From Mugil cephalus (Eukaryota; Chordata; Actinopteri; Mugiliformes; Mugilidae), in assembly GCF_022458985.1 (NCBI RefSeq), contig NC_061789.1, positions 15,780,357 through 15,844,356 of the forward strand: a DNA stretch of 64,000 bases. The letters run 5' to 3'. The translations under genes were made by a program, and so were the position numbers. The notes beneath the pieces are model-generated. The model had not been told where the DNA came from. It worked only from the letters and a program-made list of their open reading frames with translations, and ran no database searches. Below, one piece after another: positions 1 to 14,195 of this stretch (the first letter of the stretch is position 1; every line of letters starts with the position of its first letter).

Positions 1-2269
1 GTGTTTATCATGTTTTTGTGTATTTTACGTGATTAGAATCGCTCCATCTGTGATGTAGAGGTAACGACTCTTGTCTCACTATCAGACTTTCAGCTGCCGT
101 CCCACCTCATTTACATAGTTTCAAAAGTTTTCAAGTCTGCATGTGTGGGTTTAATTTGGCTAGCGGGTGAGATAGCAGAACTATGAAGCCCTTGTACACA
201 TCACATGCAAATAAGAAGGATTTAAGTGGGAGATGGTGTGCAGGAAATAAAGAAGGAGAAGAAGCAAAAACAAAAAGAGCCGGTTTTATTATTTTAGACA
301 CTCAACCCTCCTCAATTCTGTAAAGGCCGCCGACGCAGCATTCAGGACAAACGCAGTTACGGCAGGAGGAGCCAAAGCCTAAGCAATCAAACAACGTTGG
401 AAGATGAAGGAAAATTAGCTTCCCTCGCTGGCTGCTTTCAGTCCGGCTCTAATCTGTTGCAATCTGCGACCCTGAAGCGGATGCTCCCTCCCTCCCGTCG
501 CTGATTCGCTCTATATCAGGAGCCCTGCTGTTTCAACGAATGGCAAAAGTAATTAAATGTTGGGCATTGTAGCCCGTGGCAAGAGGGAGAACTGTTGTAG
601 CAGCAGCGGGTCCTGCACAGGCTCAGATACTGGTGTCGCATTTGCATTTCCGTGTCATTTGCGCCCGATGTGTGATCGAGATAGAGGCCGTGATGCTTCC
701 TTTGTGATTTAACATGCACGTAATTCTGCTGTATTATTTGTGAAAACAGAAATGAATCGTGAAGTCGCGTTGACACCGTAGATTGAGCAAACCTAAAAAT
801 GACGGCTTGCATTCAGCCTGTCCATCGTCGTCACTTTCTTTTTCTTTCCCCTCTGAATTTCTGACTCCGCACCAGCCGGCTTTATTTGGCTCTGCTAATC
901 TGGTATCACAGTCCAGACAATGTCACTGGAGGTCGAACCACATCCGGATGAATACCAAACAGGTACACGTGACCCAAACCTTCCAGGTAGATGGTCAATG
1001 ACAGATTTACAAGTAAGCAAGTAGTCCGACAGTGCACACAGTATATTACATACTCTTTCTAGTTTGTCTGTCTTCGTAGAAATGTCAGCATATGACACAG
1101 TGACCCTGCCGCCGCCCTTTAATTAACGTGGCTAACATTAAATTGAGAGAGATCTGTCGGTGAGACCTTGTTTAAACGTTAACACGTGGTGGTGACCCCT
1201 GCTGCCGTCAGCGTGAGGCTTTCCTTTCATCTCCTCTGAGATCCACTGACAACACTTCCCATCATCACTTGGGCTAAAACAGAAGCCTGCGGTCCATTCA
1301 AATGTGAAGCAGATGCGGTCACAAGAAGCCATGGACTGTAACAAGAGGAGTGACGATGCAAACGAGCGTGACCGCTGAAAACCCAGAACCTCCGAAGGCT
1401 TGGGTCCGTGTCAGTAACCTGCGGAGGCATCCGAACTTGGTGAGGCGCAAGCATCCAGACAGAAAGGGGATTTTTTAAAATTTATTTGGGTTTCGCAACA
1501 GCCCCACAGCCGAGGAGACACCCTGTTTCGTAAGCTCGCGCGTTTGCACTTTGCAGAAATGCATTCGTTATTTTTCTCGTTGTTTTTCTCCAGTGCAGAG
1601 TGAGAGGCTGGCGAATGCGTATGAATTGTTTTTTTCTGGGATGCCGGTTTTAGTTCGAAGTGCGAACGCACGCTGTCGTGGGGTAATAGCGTTTTGGCTC
1701 TCTGTGAAGGAAAATGGGAATTAAGAAAAGACGGGAAACAAACCCCGGAGCGGTGAGGTTGGATGGTGGGACAATAAAAATGAAGGGCTGGAGATAACAA
1801 GGCTGCCGCTACAGTCAGCCTGTCTGACGCTGAGGTTTACTGTGCGCCTCCTGTGGTCCAGCCTTTTGTCTCTAATAGCCGTCTGCTGCATGTAGAGCTA
1901 CTTCTGAACACCAGAAGAAGAATTAAGTTTGACTTTAACTGTAGAATTATGGGATTAAGTTTAAGACTGCAAACTTCCCCAATCTCAGCACAATTTTTTT
2001 TTCTGTGCTCTTTTTAAATGACTGAGATCTTTGTGATGTTGTTCTCAGTGGTTTCCCCTTTACTGTCTAATAAACACAAATATGTGAACGCCCTTGTTTG
2101 AATCAAATAAGGGGCCTTAGCACCCTCTTGTGAAACAGTTTTGCAGCACAAAGCCGACGTGTTTATTACACAAACCCTTAAATTCTGATTGAAATTGTAT
2201 AATACTTCTTAAGATGGCATTGGATTCATACAGGCTCATATAAATAACGCTCTTTCTCTTTCCGTGTAG
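1..2269. other. Upstream flank / 5' intron of rhbdf1, no coding signal
   Basis: No reading frame here has recognisable protein similarity or a convincing splice pattern. The stretch ends at a splice acceptor (pyrimidine-rich tract, then GTGTAG ending at 2269), so at least its right part is probably intron 1 of rhbdf1, with a noncoding exon further left or outside the window. In human the neighbours beyond RHBDF1 are MPG, NPRL3 and the alpha-globin cluster, so the DNA left of this window may lead to a fish globin locus. That is inference from synteny only. Confidence 0.5.
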
Positions 2270-2297
2270 CTGGCAGGCCTGGGGTGGGGCAGAGAAC

Positions 2298-3857
2298 ATG
2301 GCTGAAACACGGCGGGAAAGCACCAGCAGCCTGCAAAGGAAGAAACCTCCTTGGCTCCGGCTGGACATTCCCACGGCTCAGATGTCGCTAGACGAGCCTC
2401 CCACGTTCGTCCAGGTGCTCCTTCTCACCCAATGCCCCCTCTCAGTATTTGGCACCTGTGTGATTTTTATGTCGTGCCTCGTGCCTTGTGTTGACGCGTT
2501 TCCATCGCATCCTTTTCCTCTGTGTAGCCGGTGAAGAGGCAGGGGTTCTTGCGTAGCATCAGCATGCCAGTGGAGACATCTCACCTCCAGTCTCCACCCC
2601 GTGACCTGTTTGACACCCGGCGGCCCGTCTTACAACGCCAGTCGTCCATCACTCAGACCATTAAGAGGTAAAGTTATGCTTTGGCATATATGTGGCTTAT
2701 TGTATTAACACCTACAACCACCCAGCAAATAGTGTTCTTTTCTTCTACAAGGTGTGTTTTGTTTTTGGAAATTATAACATCCAGTGTAATATAAGTCGCT
2801 CATAAATTACTACAGTGAACAAAAAAAAAACATTCCTTAGTATCTAGTTTCTTTACTTTCCTTATTTTCTTTTTAAATTTCAACACTGTTTCTGATTAAT
2901 ATCTTGCCATCTGCCTGCTAATGACTTTCCCAGTTTTGCCAATCTAAACGAGAAACGTCAGCCACCTGTCTGCTTTCCTTTCCCCTCCGCATGACGACCA
3001 CAGCACCGTCCTGCTGCACTTTTCACTTGCCCTTTTTCTCTTTTCTCCTCCTTCTCTCCGTCCCTATCCTGTCCCCCTCCCGCGGCCCTGCCCTGCTCGG
3101 TCGCAGCAGCAGGAGGGTTCACTTTGAGCGGATTAACACGGTGCCCATTAAAGGGCAGAGGGCTGCGCGCCGCAGCATCAGGAAACACCACTCGCTCTCC
3201 AGAACTCTGCTCAGGTACGGCAAGAGGTGCCTCACCGGACTGTGTCAGTCAGGGGTTAGGGTGGCGGTCGTGTGTGTGCCTGTATTACTTACTGTAAGGA
3301 AATGAGCGAAGTGAGTAGGCTGCATGTACGTGTGTCATGCTTAGCTTCCTTTCTTGTATCAGTTTATTTTCGCTGTGAGCGTAGCAACAACAACTGAGCT
3401 TTACATTCAAGAGCTACATCACGAGATTCACAAGAACAGTTTCTGTGAACCCGGTCAATGCCACAAAGCTTTCCTTTTAAATGAGTCAAAAGCAGATCTG
3501 AAACCAAAACCATTTTTTTTTCTGTTACAAATTCTTCAGTAATTTACATATTTCAGTAATGACCCGACCTGGCAGTGGGAGCACTAATTTCCCTACACAT
3601 CTGTCAGACAGGTTCAAACTATTTGCTTCTGAGTTGTGCTTGTTAGTTTTTTTTTTGTTTGTTTTTTGTTTTTTAAAAAAAGCTTGCATTCTGGATCAGA
3701 TGGCCCCTTTAGTGGATGATTACATAAGGCTGGGCAATGATCATGTTTAACTGAAACTAGGGATAGTGAGGACACATTTTAAGAGCTGAGGATTTCTTTC
3801 AAATGAAGAAAGAAAGTAAAGAAAGAAAGTAAAGAAAGAAAGTAAAGAAAGAAAGTT

Positions 3858-3913
<56 letters not shown>

Positions 3914-6900
3914 AGTGAGCCGAGCAAGTGAGAAAAAAAATAACCAAACTTCACTCAACACTAACTCTGCAGCTGCTAATTAGTGAAGAAACAGCCAGCG
4001 CTTCTGAACTCTCCTTTGAAGAATGTTTCTACTTCCTCTTCCTGGCCTCGGGGGGCAGTAACATTGTTTGTTCTGGTACTTATTAGGCCTCGGCTACGCC
4101 GTGATTGCATGTGTACGCTACCAGTAAAAAATTTGGACACACCTTCTCATTCAACTCAGTGAGAAAATGTGTCCAAACTTTTGACTGGTAGCACGCACAT
4201 TAAGATTCTGGTGGAAATTGCCTGTGTGTGGAGTGGAGAAGGCCACAAATAGAATAAAAAAAAAAAAAAAAAAAAGAATAAATAAATACACCAAAGCTCC
4301 GCAAATCTCTTTGAACAAAGTACACTCTCTCAGTGTGTGTGTGTGTGTCTCTCCTTGTGTGTCTGGACATAAACATGCCCGGGCTTGTTTCCTCTACCAT
4401 TCCCATTACTCGAACTATCTAGGGCACCTTTTCCTATCCTGTGAAGTGTAGTCTTATCAGTGCTTTGCATGTTTGCCGACCCGCTCCTCCGTACACGGGG
4501 CTCTTAAGGCGGCCCTCGGTGCGTGGCTCTGTATCTCCTTGGCAAGTTAAATGGATTCAGCCCTCACTCTGTTTGTGGCATTAGGGGGACAGCGGACTGG
4601 TTTGGGGTCAGCAAGGACGGCGACGCCACGCAGAAATGGCAGAGGAAAAGTCTGCGCCACTGCAGCCTGCGCTACGGAAAGCTGAAACCGCAGGTGATCC
4701 GGGAGATGGATCTGCCCAGCCAGGACAACATCTCCTTAACCAGCACTGAGACGCCCCCTCCTCTCTATGTCCCCTCCTCTCAGCATGGCATGCAAAAGGT
4801 AAAAGGATATATAGGTTGCTAAATGATATGTCATGTGAATATGGATACCGGAAAAGAAATAAATAAGAAGTTTTTTATCAGCTAGCTAAAAAAAATCTCT
4901 ATCTGCCTCATTGGTCTCCAGATTGTGGACCCTCTGGCGCGAGGACGAGCCTTCCGAATGGTGGAGGAGGTGGACGGCTACAGCGTGCCTCAGACCCCCA
5001 TCACCCCCGGAGCTGCCTCACTATGTTCCTTCACCAGCTCCCGCTCAGGTCTCAACCGAATGCCTCGCCGACGCAAAAGGGAGTCTGTGGCAAAGATGAG
5101 CTTCAGGGCCGCGGCGGCACTGGTCAAGGTCCGTGCACCAGAAATAAACAGGGAAAAACACATGTTCGCACCCTGTGCGCGCTACAGGACTTTATTAGCA
5201 CTGTGTCACTTTGTTTGTGTGTGTGTTTCTCAGGGCCGCTCAATACGGGAGAGCACTCTAAGACGTGCCCAAAGAAGAAGCTTCACCCCTGCCAGCTTCA
5301 TGGAGGAGGACGTGGTTGACTTTCCTGATGAACTGGACACATCCTTTTTTGCCAGAGTAAGTCAGGACAAATAACTTATCGCTGTTAGTACTGGGTTTGA
5401 TCCCCCCATGGCACACATTCGAAAACATGCTGGAAATATTCCTTAAAGCGCAGGTCTTCAGTAGGATCTGCCATGTAATTGGCTGCGTCAACAAGCAGCA
5501 CGACTGGTGCGCCTTAAAATCCGGCCCGTGGGTGTAATTTCAATTTTAAAAACCACTCCAATGGTTCAGTTCTTATTCAGTACTTTTTGTTTTCTGCAAT
5601 GTTCTTTTCAGGATATTCTGATGCACGAGGAGTTGTCCACGTACGCAGACGAGGTGTTCGAGTCGCCGTCTGAGGCAGCCATCAAAGAGGCAGAGCCCAG
5701 CAGCAAGAAGGATGAGACCGAGTTGACAGGCAGCGCCCTAGATAAGACGGAGCTGGAGAGAAGTCATCTCATGCTGTGAGTCGCTGTGGCCAGAGTGTTA
5801 GTGGTTGAAAATAAATACACGCCGACAAACACTGGCCCTTGTTACTGGAAAGCACTTTTCCTACGTGAATGCATATAATGTTAGACCAACGGTAATCATA
5901 GTCATACACCAGGCAGTGTGGATGAAGAAAAAGAGAAATAAACATCCTAATTCTTCCTCATCACGCTTACTCGCCTTCCTCTCTTGCATTCCAGACCTCT
6001 GGAGCGAGGGTGGCGTAAAGCCAAAGAAGGAACTCCAGGACCACCGAAGGTCCCCTTGCGGCAGGAGGTGGTGAGCGTTAACGGACAGCGGCGTGGGCAG
6101 CGCATCGTTGTGCCTGTCAAGAAGCTTTTCGCTCGAGAGAAGAGGCCGTACGGGCTGGGCATAGTGGGGAAGCTCACAAACCGCACCTACCGCAAGCGCA
6201 TTGACAGCTACGTCAAGAGGCAGATAGAGGATATGGACGACCACAGGTACTAAACGCCGGCTCCCTCAGCGGATGACACTGATGGACGACTGGTGCTGTG
6301 GTTCTTCTGTTTTTTAATTCCCGTTCTTTGTTTCTTTGTCCTAGACCTTTTTTTACGTACTGGATCACCTTTGTCCATTTGCTCATCACCATCCTGGCTG
6401 TATGCATTTACGGTATCGCTCCGGTGGGCTTCTCCCAGCACGAGACGGTTGATTCTGTGAGTACGGTTTCAAACGTGACTCTGTCCACAGTGTCTTTGTC
6501 CGCCCCTTTGATATTGACGGTGCTCTTTCTGGTTTGGGTGTCGTCTGATTTAGGTTTTAAGAAACAAAGGTGTGTATGAAAATGTCAAGTTTGTACAGCA
6601 GGAGAACTTTTGGATCGGGCCTAGTTCGGTAAGAACCTTTTTTTTTTTAATTAATAATTATTAATGCATTTTATTTTTGACAGTGTCTTGCAGATTTGTG
6701 CGTTAGCGCCTTTAAATAAATGCTCAACTTTCAGTTTGCGCCTCTATCTATTTTTTCCAGGAAGCCCTGATCCACTTGGGGGCCAAATATTCTCCATGCA
6801 TGCGGCAAGACAAGCAGGTGCATGATCTTATCAGGGAAAAGAGAGCCATCGAACGCAACTCTGCCTGCTGCGTGCGGAACGATCGCTCTGGCTGTGTCCA

Positions 6901-9508
6901 AACCTCAGAGGAGGAATGCTCGGTATGTAAATAACCCAAGTTTTGTGCTTCCTGACCTTCATAATTGCAGGTCAAAGAGAAGCCGTGGGTAATTCTGGTC
7001 CATTCCTGTTTGTGCCTAGAGTACTTTAGCTGTGTGGGTGAAGTGGCCGAGTCATTCCAGCACTCCCCAGCTAAATGGCAAAGACAGACAGCACGGCTCG
7101 GTGTGTCATCAGGATCCCAGGTACGACCGGCAGATGGTTCCACTTACAGCTTTTGGTATTTAGAAACTGATGTGAGTTCTAATAGGGCTTTTTTATTTCC
7201 CGTGCTTGCAGGATATGTTTAGAGCCTGCCTCAGTGTCGCCTCACGAATGGCCTGACGACATCACCAAGTGGCCAGTGAGTATACTAAATCTTGTAAAAG
7301 AGGGGCAAGTGAAGTGATCGCGTTTATTGCCCTGTGTGGAATAAGCTCTAAGAGAGTTCACGGTTCTTTTTCCGCTCCTGCTTTTAGATTTGTACCAGGT
7401 ACAACACAGGGAACCATACCAACCTGCCTCACATAGACTGTACCATCACCGGCCGACCCTGCTGCATCGGAACCAAAGGGAGGTGAGGAGCAGCTTCTGA
7501 ACTTCTGAGAGAGACATTTATTCTTGGCTAATTGCCGTTTTTCTTCACTAAATGCTGGTTTCTTTTGTTCCAGGTGTGAAATTACATCCCGCGAATACTG
7601 CGACTTCATGAAGGGCTACTTTCACGAGGAGGCTACTCTCTGCTCTCAAGTAAGCAGCTCAAGACTTCCTGCACACATAAGGGAAAAAAGGAAGAAAATG
7701 TCTCTTCCATCTGTTCTTTCTGCGGGGACAGATTGGTAAAACGAGCGCATCGTTTTGCCAAGAAAGAGTCTGTGTTATTTGCGATCTTTGTCATTTTTTT
7801 ACTGCACATGTATGCGTTCGCGGTTGGTTTCGTGAATTTCAGTGCGGCCGTCGGCCGTTACTCAATGTGCCACGTTGTGTGTTCTTCCTCAGGTGCACTG
7901 CATGGATGATGTATGCGGACTGCTGCCTTTCCTCAACCCTGAGATCCCAGATCAGTTTTACAGGCTCTGGCTCTCGCTTTTCCTGCACGCTGGGTGAGTC
8001 GGCAGAAAATATGAGTAACGAACCCGAGAGTGCAAACGAGAGCGGGTCATTCCAACCAGGGGCATGAGTTAAACTTTCCCAACAAAACCAGAAATTCTTA
8101 GTCAGCCCGCATCAGTGATTAGCCCCACAGGGAAATGATTAGAAGATCAGTATCGGAGGAAAGCTCATTGGTCGAATATATTTAGCGCAAGGAAACTGAC
8201 GCCGGTGTTCAGGATGTACTCGCGTCACAACAAAAGCACACAAAGATAAAAAGACACGCCCGGTGATACGGGACAGGAGAAAAAGACTGATAACAGCGGA
8301 GGACAATGGACAGCTAGAGGAGGAAATGGAAGGGGGACAGTTATGGTTCAGAAGTGAACAAAACAATGCAAGACAATATATAATGACAGCGCATCTATAA
8401 ATACTTTTTAATAAGTGAAAAGGAGGACATTTCATTATCAGGTGAACTATACTTCCAGTCATTCAATCATCGCTAAGACCAGTGGCTCTCCTTTGGTGCG
8501 GTTTAAACCCGTCAGTCAGTCAGTCAGCACAAACAAGAGCTGACCTCCCAGCTAAGAGGCGCAGTGCTTCATCTTCATATAGTCTGTTATCTGTCTCCAG
8601 GGTAATTAAACGAAGTGCCCCGCCACAAGCTCATTAATCTTCAGTGCGAGAGAGAGGGACTTGATTTTGTTGTTGCACGGTGGCATCCCTCCTCATCTGT
8701 TGAGGGCCTTGCCTTCCGTGTCTAAACACGGGGATTATCTCCCCGACACGTGCCGCCACTCACTCACTCACGCGTGCACGCCCTGTCCACGTCTTTGTCC
8801 CCCAGGATCCTTCACTGCCTGGTGTCGGTGGCTTTCCAGATGACCATCCTGAGGGACCTGGAGAAGCTGGCGGGCTGGCTGCGCATCTCAATCATTTACA
8901 TCCTCAGCGGCATCACCGGCAACTTAGCCTCGGCCATCTTCCTGCCCTACAGAGCGGAGGTGACCCGCCGGTTAAATGCTTTGCTAAATAAGACATTCAC
9001 GAATGGTGTCATGTGTCCAAAGAAATCACACTGGGAGACAGGGAATGTTTTCCTGAACATTTTGTTGTGTTTTTCTGCTTCTGTTCAGGTGGGTCCAGCG
9101 GGCTCTCAGTTCGGCATCCTGGCCTGCCTGTTCGTGGAGCTGTTTCAGAGCTGGCAGATCCTGGCCCAGCCCTGGAGGGCTTTCACCAAGCTCCTGTGCG
9201 TGGTGCTCTTCCTCTTTGCCTTCGGGCTGCTGCCCTGGATCGACAACTTCGCCCACATATGCGGCTTCATCTCCGGCTTCTTCCTGTCCTTCGCCTTCCT
9301 CCCCTACATCAGCTTCGGCCGCATGGACCTCTACCGCAAGCGCTGTCAGATTATCGTCTTCCTGCTGGTGTTTGTCGGGCTCTTTTCAGGCCTCGTGGTG
9401 CTCTTCTACGTCTACCCGATCAAGTGTGAATGGTGCGAGTTGCTCACGTGCATCCCCTTCACAGACAAGTTCTGCGAGAAGTACGACCTCAACGCTCACC
9501 TTCACTGA
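2298..9508 (+). CDS. rhbdf1: Inactive rhomboid protein 1 (iRhom1)
   Basis: Catalytically dead rhomboid of the ER and secretory pathway. In mammals iRhoms escort ADAM17 and regulate EGF-family ligands. Coding exons: 2298-2414, 2528-2667, 4585-4798, 4922-5128, 5234-5356, 5612-5775, 5995-6246, 6345-6456, 6554-6628, 6761-6922, 7020-7120, 7212-7275, 7388-7482, 7574-7649, 7893-7993, 8806-8959, 9089-9508. All phases agree and give 858 residues (human 855). The N-terminus [20 protein letters not shown] is typical of iRhom1. The cytosolic part carries WFGVSKD and [12 protein letters not shown]. The first membrane segment starts near residue 407, followed by the Cys-rich luminal iRhom domain ([20 protein letters not shown]). 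At about residue 721 the rhomboid active-site motif reads GPAGS, lacking the serine of GxSG, while the TM6 histidine in NFAHICGF is kept. The RHBDF2 paralogue fits less well in the WFGVSKD and [12 protein letters not shown] region. The start codon lies 28 nt into the exon opened by the acceptor at 2269. Confidence 0.96.
3113..3214 (+). CDS. rhbdf1: Probable in-frame cassette exon of rhbdf1
   Basis: A long pyrimidine tract (about 3015-3100) leads to three consecutive CAG acceptors ending at 3106, 3109 and 3112. The open segment ends at a GGTACGG-type donor at 3214/3215. With the last acceptor it is 102 nt, and both ends are phase 2, exactly matching the flanking exons (2528-2667 and 4585-4798), so it can be included or skipped without a frameshift. 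It encodes a very basic peptide beginning [15 protein letters not shown] and ending in an RRS...[11 protein letters not shown] region rich in Arg, His and Ser. The canonical iRhom1 protein joins the flanking exons directly. Whether this exon is used is inference, because the human form I recall lacks it. Confidence 0.6.
3806..3915. repeat. (GAAA)n microsatellite in rhbdf1 intron
   Basis: Roughly 110 bp of GAAA units with a few GTAAA interruptions at the left side. It lies in the long intron between 3214 and 4585. Confidence 0.95.
4119..4190. mobile_element. Short palindromic Tc1-like MITE
   Basis: Two inverted arms, CCAGTAAAAAATTTGGACAC from 4121 and, read on the other strand from 4188, CCAGTCAAAAGTTTGGACAC, flank about 6 nt of loop and are bounded by TA dinucleotides (4119-4120, 4189-4190). 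The ends resemble the termini of fish Tc1-family elements. Only about 68 bp remain, so it is non-autonomous. Confidence 0.75.
8117..8752. promoter_or_regulatory. Candidate pineal/clock regulatory cluster in rhbdf1 intron 7994-8805
   Basis: This intron is the longest in the 3' half of rhbdf1. It holds GATTAG at 8117-8122 and 8137-8142, TAATCT at 8635-8639 onward, GGATTA (TAATCC on the minus strand) at 8732-8737, and a perfect E-box CACGTG at 8747-8752, only 9 bp after the preceding site. TAATCY is the photoreceptor conserved element bound by CRX/OTX, and CACGTG is the CLOCK/BMAL E-box. Zebrafish aanat2 is controlled by a downstream module with one E-box and three such elements. This cluster lies about 1.9-2.5 kb downstream of the aanat2 stop codon. 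Function is inferred from motif content and position only. Confidence 0.4.
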
Positions 9509-10425
9509 AGTGCGGACACAGCAGGGAGGAATCAGGTCAAGGGATGTAGACTGGCCCTTCTCTGTGAACTAAGATGATGTGCTTGTGTTGTTTTTACTCT
9601 GTCAATACGAATACCTATACCACTCATGAAAAGGACTCCCTTCAGTCACCTCCCTGTTCATCGGCCACTGTCCTTCACTGTCCAGTAAGACAAAAGTATG
9701 GCACCTCCGAAACCCGTCGCCCGCCCCAGCTGCCCGTTACATGTGAGGCAGGAATAAGTGAAGCCAACACTGGTACAGAGAGAAGGGTTCTTGTTTCTTT
9801 TTAATGTTCACACTCCAGACATAGAGTTTATTATCCAGGCAACCTCATACAGAAGCAGGGACAATAATCCAATATTGATACCTTTGGTGCCTTGTTGATA
9901 AATGTACCAACTACTGCCATATTTTTGTTACATTAAGCTGAGCACTCGAATGTTTCCTTTTATTTGTTTATTGCTTCTCGAGAAGTGATTATTGTTCTGA
10001 ATTGCGGTAGTGTTTTAGCTACCTGTCTACTCACGTGTAACTGAAAAAAAAAAAAAAAAATCTACAAAACGAAACGTCTGTAACTTTTTTTTAATACTCA
10101 GGAAATGCCTGGTGAAGATTGTGTCACACTTTATTCTCAGTAAGCAACATGGGAACAGAAAGATTTCTACTAAAAAGTCCAAAAAAAAACAAACAATACA
10201 TGTGTTTTGGTGGCCGAATGATCAGCATGTAGCTCTGACGACTAATACTTCATTCAGCGTTTCTCTTTTCTACAGTTTACAAAAATAGAATTGTATTTAC
10301 ACGAGAAGATTTAATCAGTTTCCTCATTAGAAATTATAAATACATGAGAGGAGATAAAACACAGGGCTCGCAAAACTGATGTCCTACGGGAGACAGAAGA
10401 CATATGAAATTAAGAAATTATTAAA
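9509..10425 (+). other. rhbdf1: rhbdf1 3'UTR and terminus
   Basis: About 0.9 kb of AT-rich DNA follows the rhbdf1 stop. No AATAAA was seen on this strand; an ATTAAA at 10420-10425 is the best polyadenylation signal. It would put the rhbdf1 end inside the 3' end of the convergent aanat2. Confidence 0.5.
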
Positions 10426-10451
10426 TGCAGAAGAAAAAAAAGAAAAACTCT

Positions 10452-10457
10452 TTTATT
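10452..10457 (-). terminator. aanat2: aanat2 polyadenylation signal (AATAAA)
   Basis: TTTATT on the plus strand reads AATAAA on the minus strand, about 160 nt past the aanat2 stop codon. Confidence 0.6.
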
Positions 10458-10615
10458 TTGCCACAAAATTCCTTCACAAAAACCTCGCTTCTTGTTCAGT
10501 GTGTTCAAGGGAGACGGATGCTGAACCCAGTCCCTTTTATCTGTCCATCTGCTGTTTTGTTTGCCCGCTCCGAGTCCGTGTCAGAGGTGACCGAGTGGAG
10601 GGAGGTTTCGAGGGG

Positions 10616-13735
<3,120 letters not shown>

Positions 13736-14158
13736 TTTATTGCATGCAATCAAAACTGCAGCGGGACCCAGACGTACAGTTGCGTTGCCTGCTTGGCCAG
13801 GAGAGGGCAGCGTTTACCCAGACGGACGCATCATTATCAGGAATCTACACTGACTGAAAATATCTGTAATGGTAGTCTTTGATCATTTTTGTGTACTCTT
13901 CACTTTGAAATGAATCAGTGTAGTTGAGCTGTCCGTCCTAAGATATATATAAATATTGGCGCGGATCAGAGAACAGTTCGTAGTTGAAGTACTGGATCTT
14001 TGTTCTTTATTGTTATACACATGCTGCTGTACACACGAGGAGAGACAAGTATTGATTCTACAGAGAGCCACAAACCACCTACTGTGGAGTTATCCTGGAT
14101 ACCAGGTCAATAGTGGTCAGAACAGGAAGGCACAGTGTCAAGTTGAAATGGCACAGAA

Positions 14159-14195
14159 GGGGAGGGGAGGGGAGGGGAGGGGAGGGGAGGGGGGG
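14159..14195. repeat. (GGGGA)n G-rich repeat
   Basis: Six to seven tandem GGGGA units ending in a run of seven G. The plus strand has the spacing expected of a G-quadruplex; the mgrn1 transcript would be C-rich here. Confidence 0.9.

Noticed and set aside
2238-2245. TATA-like sequence just upstream of the rhbdf1 start
   Set aside because: It sits inside the branch-point/acceptor region of an intron that ends at 2269. Splicing explains the sequence better than a promoter.
9013-9572. Alternate-frame open readings of 138 and 118 codons at the rhbdf1 3' end
   Set aside because: Frame shadows of the GC-rich last rhbdf1 exon; the phase-correct frame is the conserved one.
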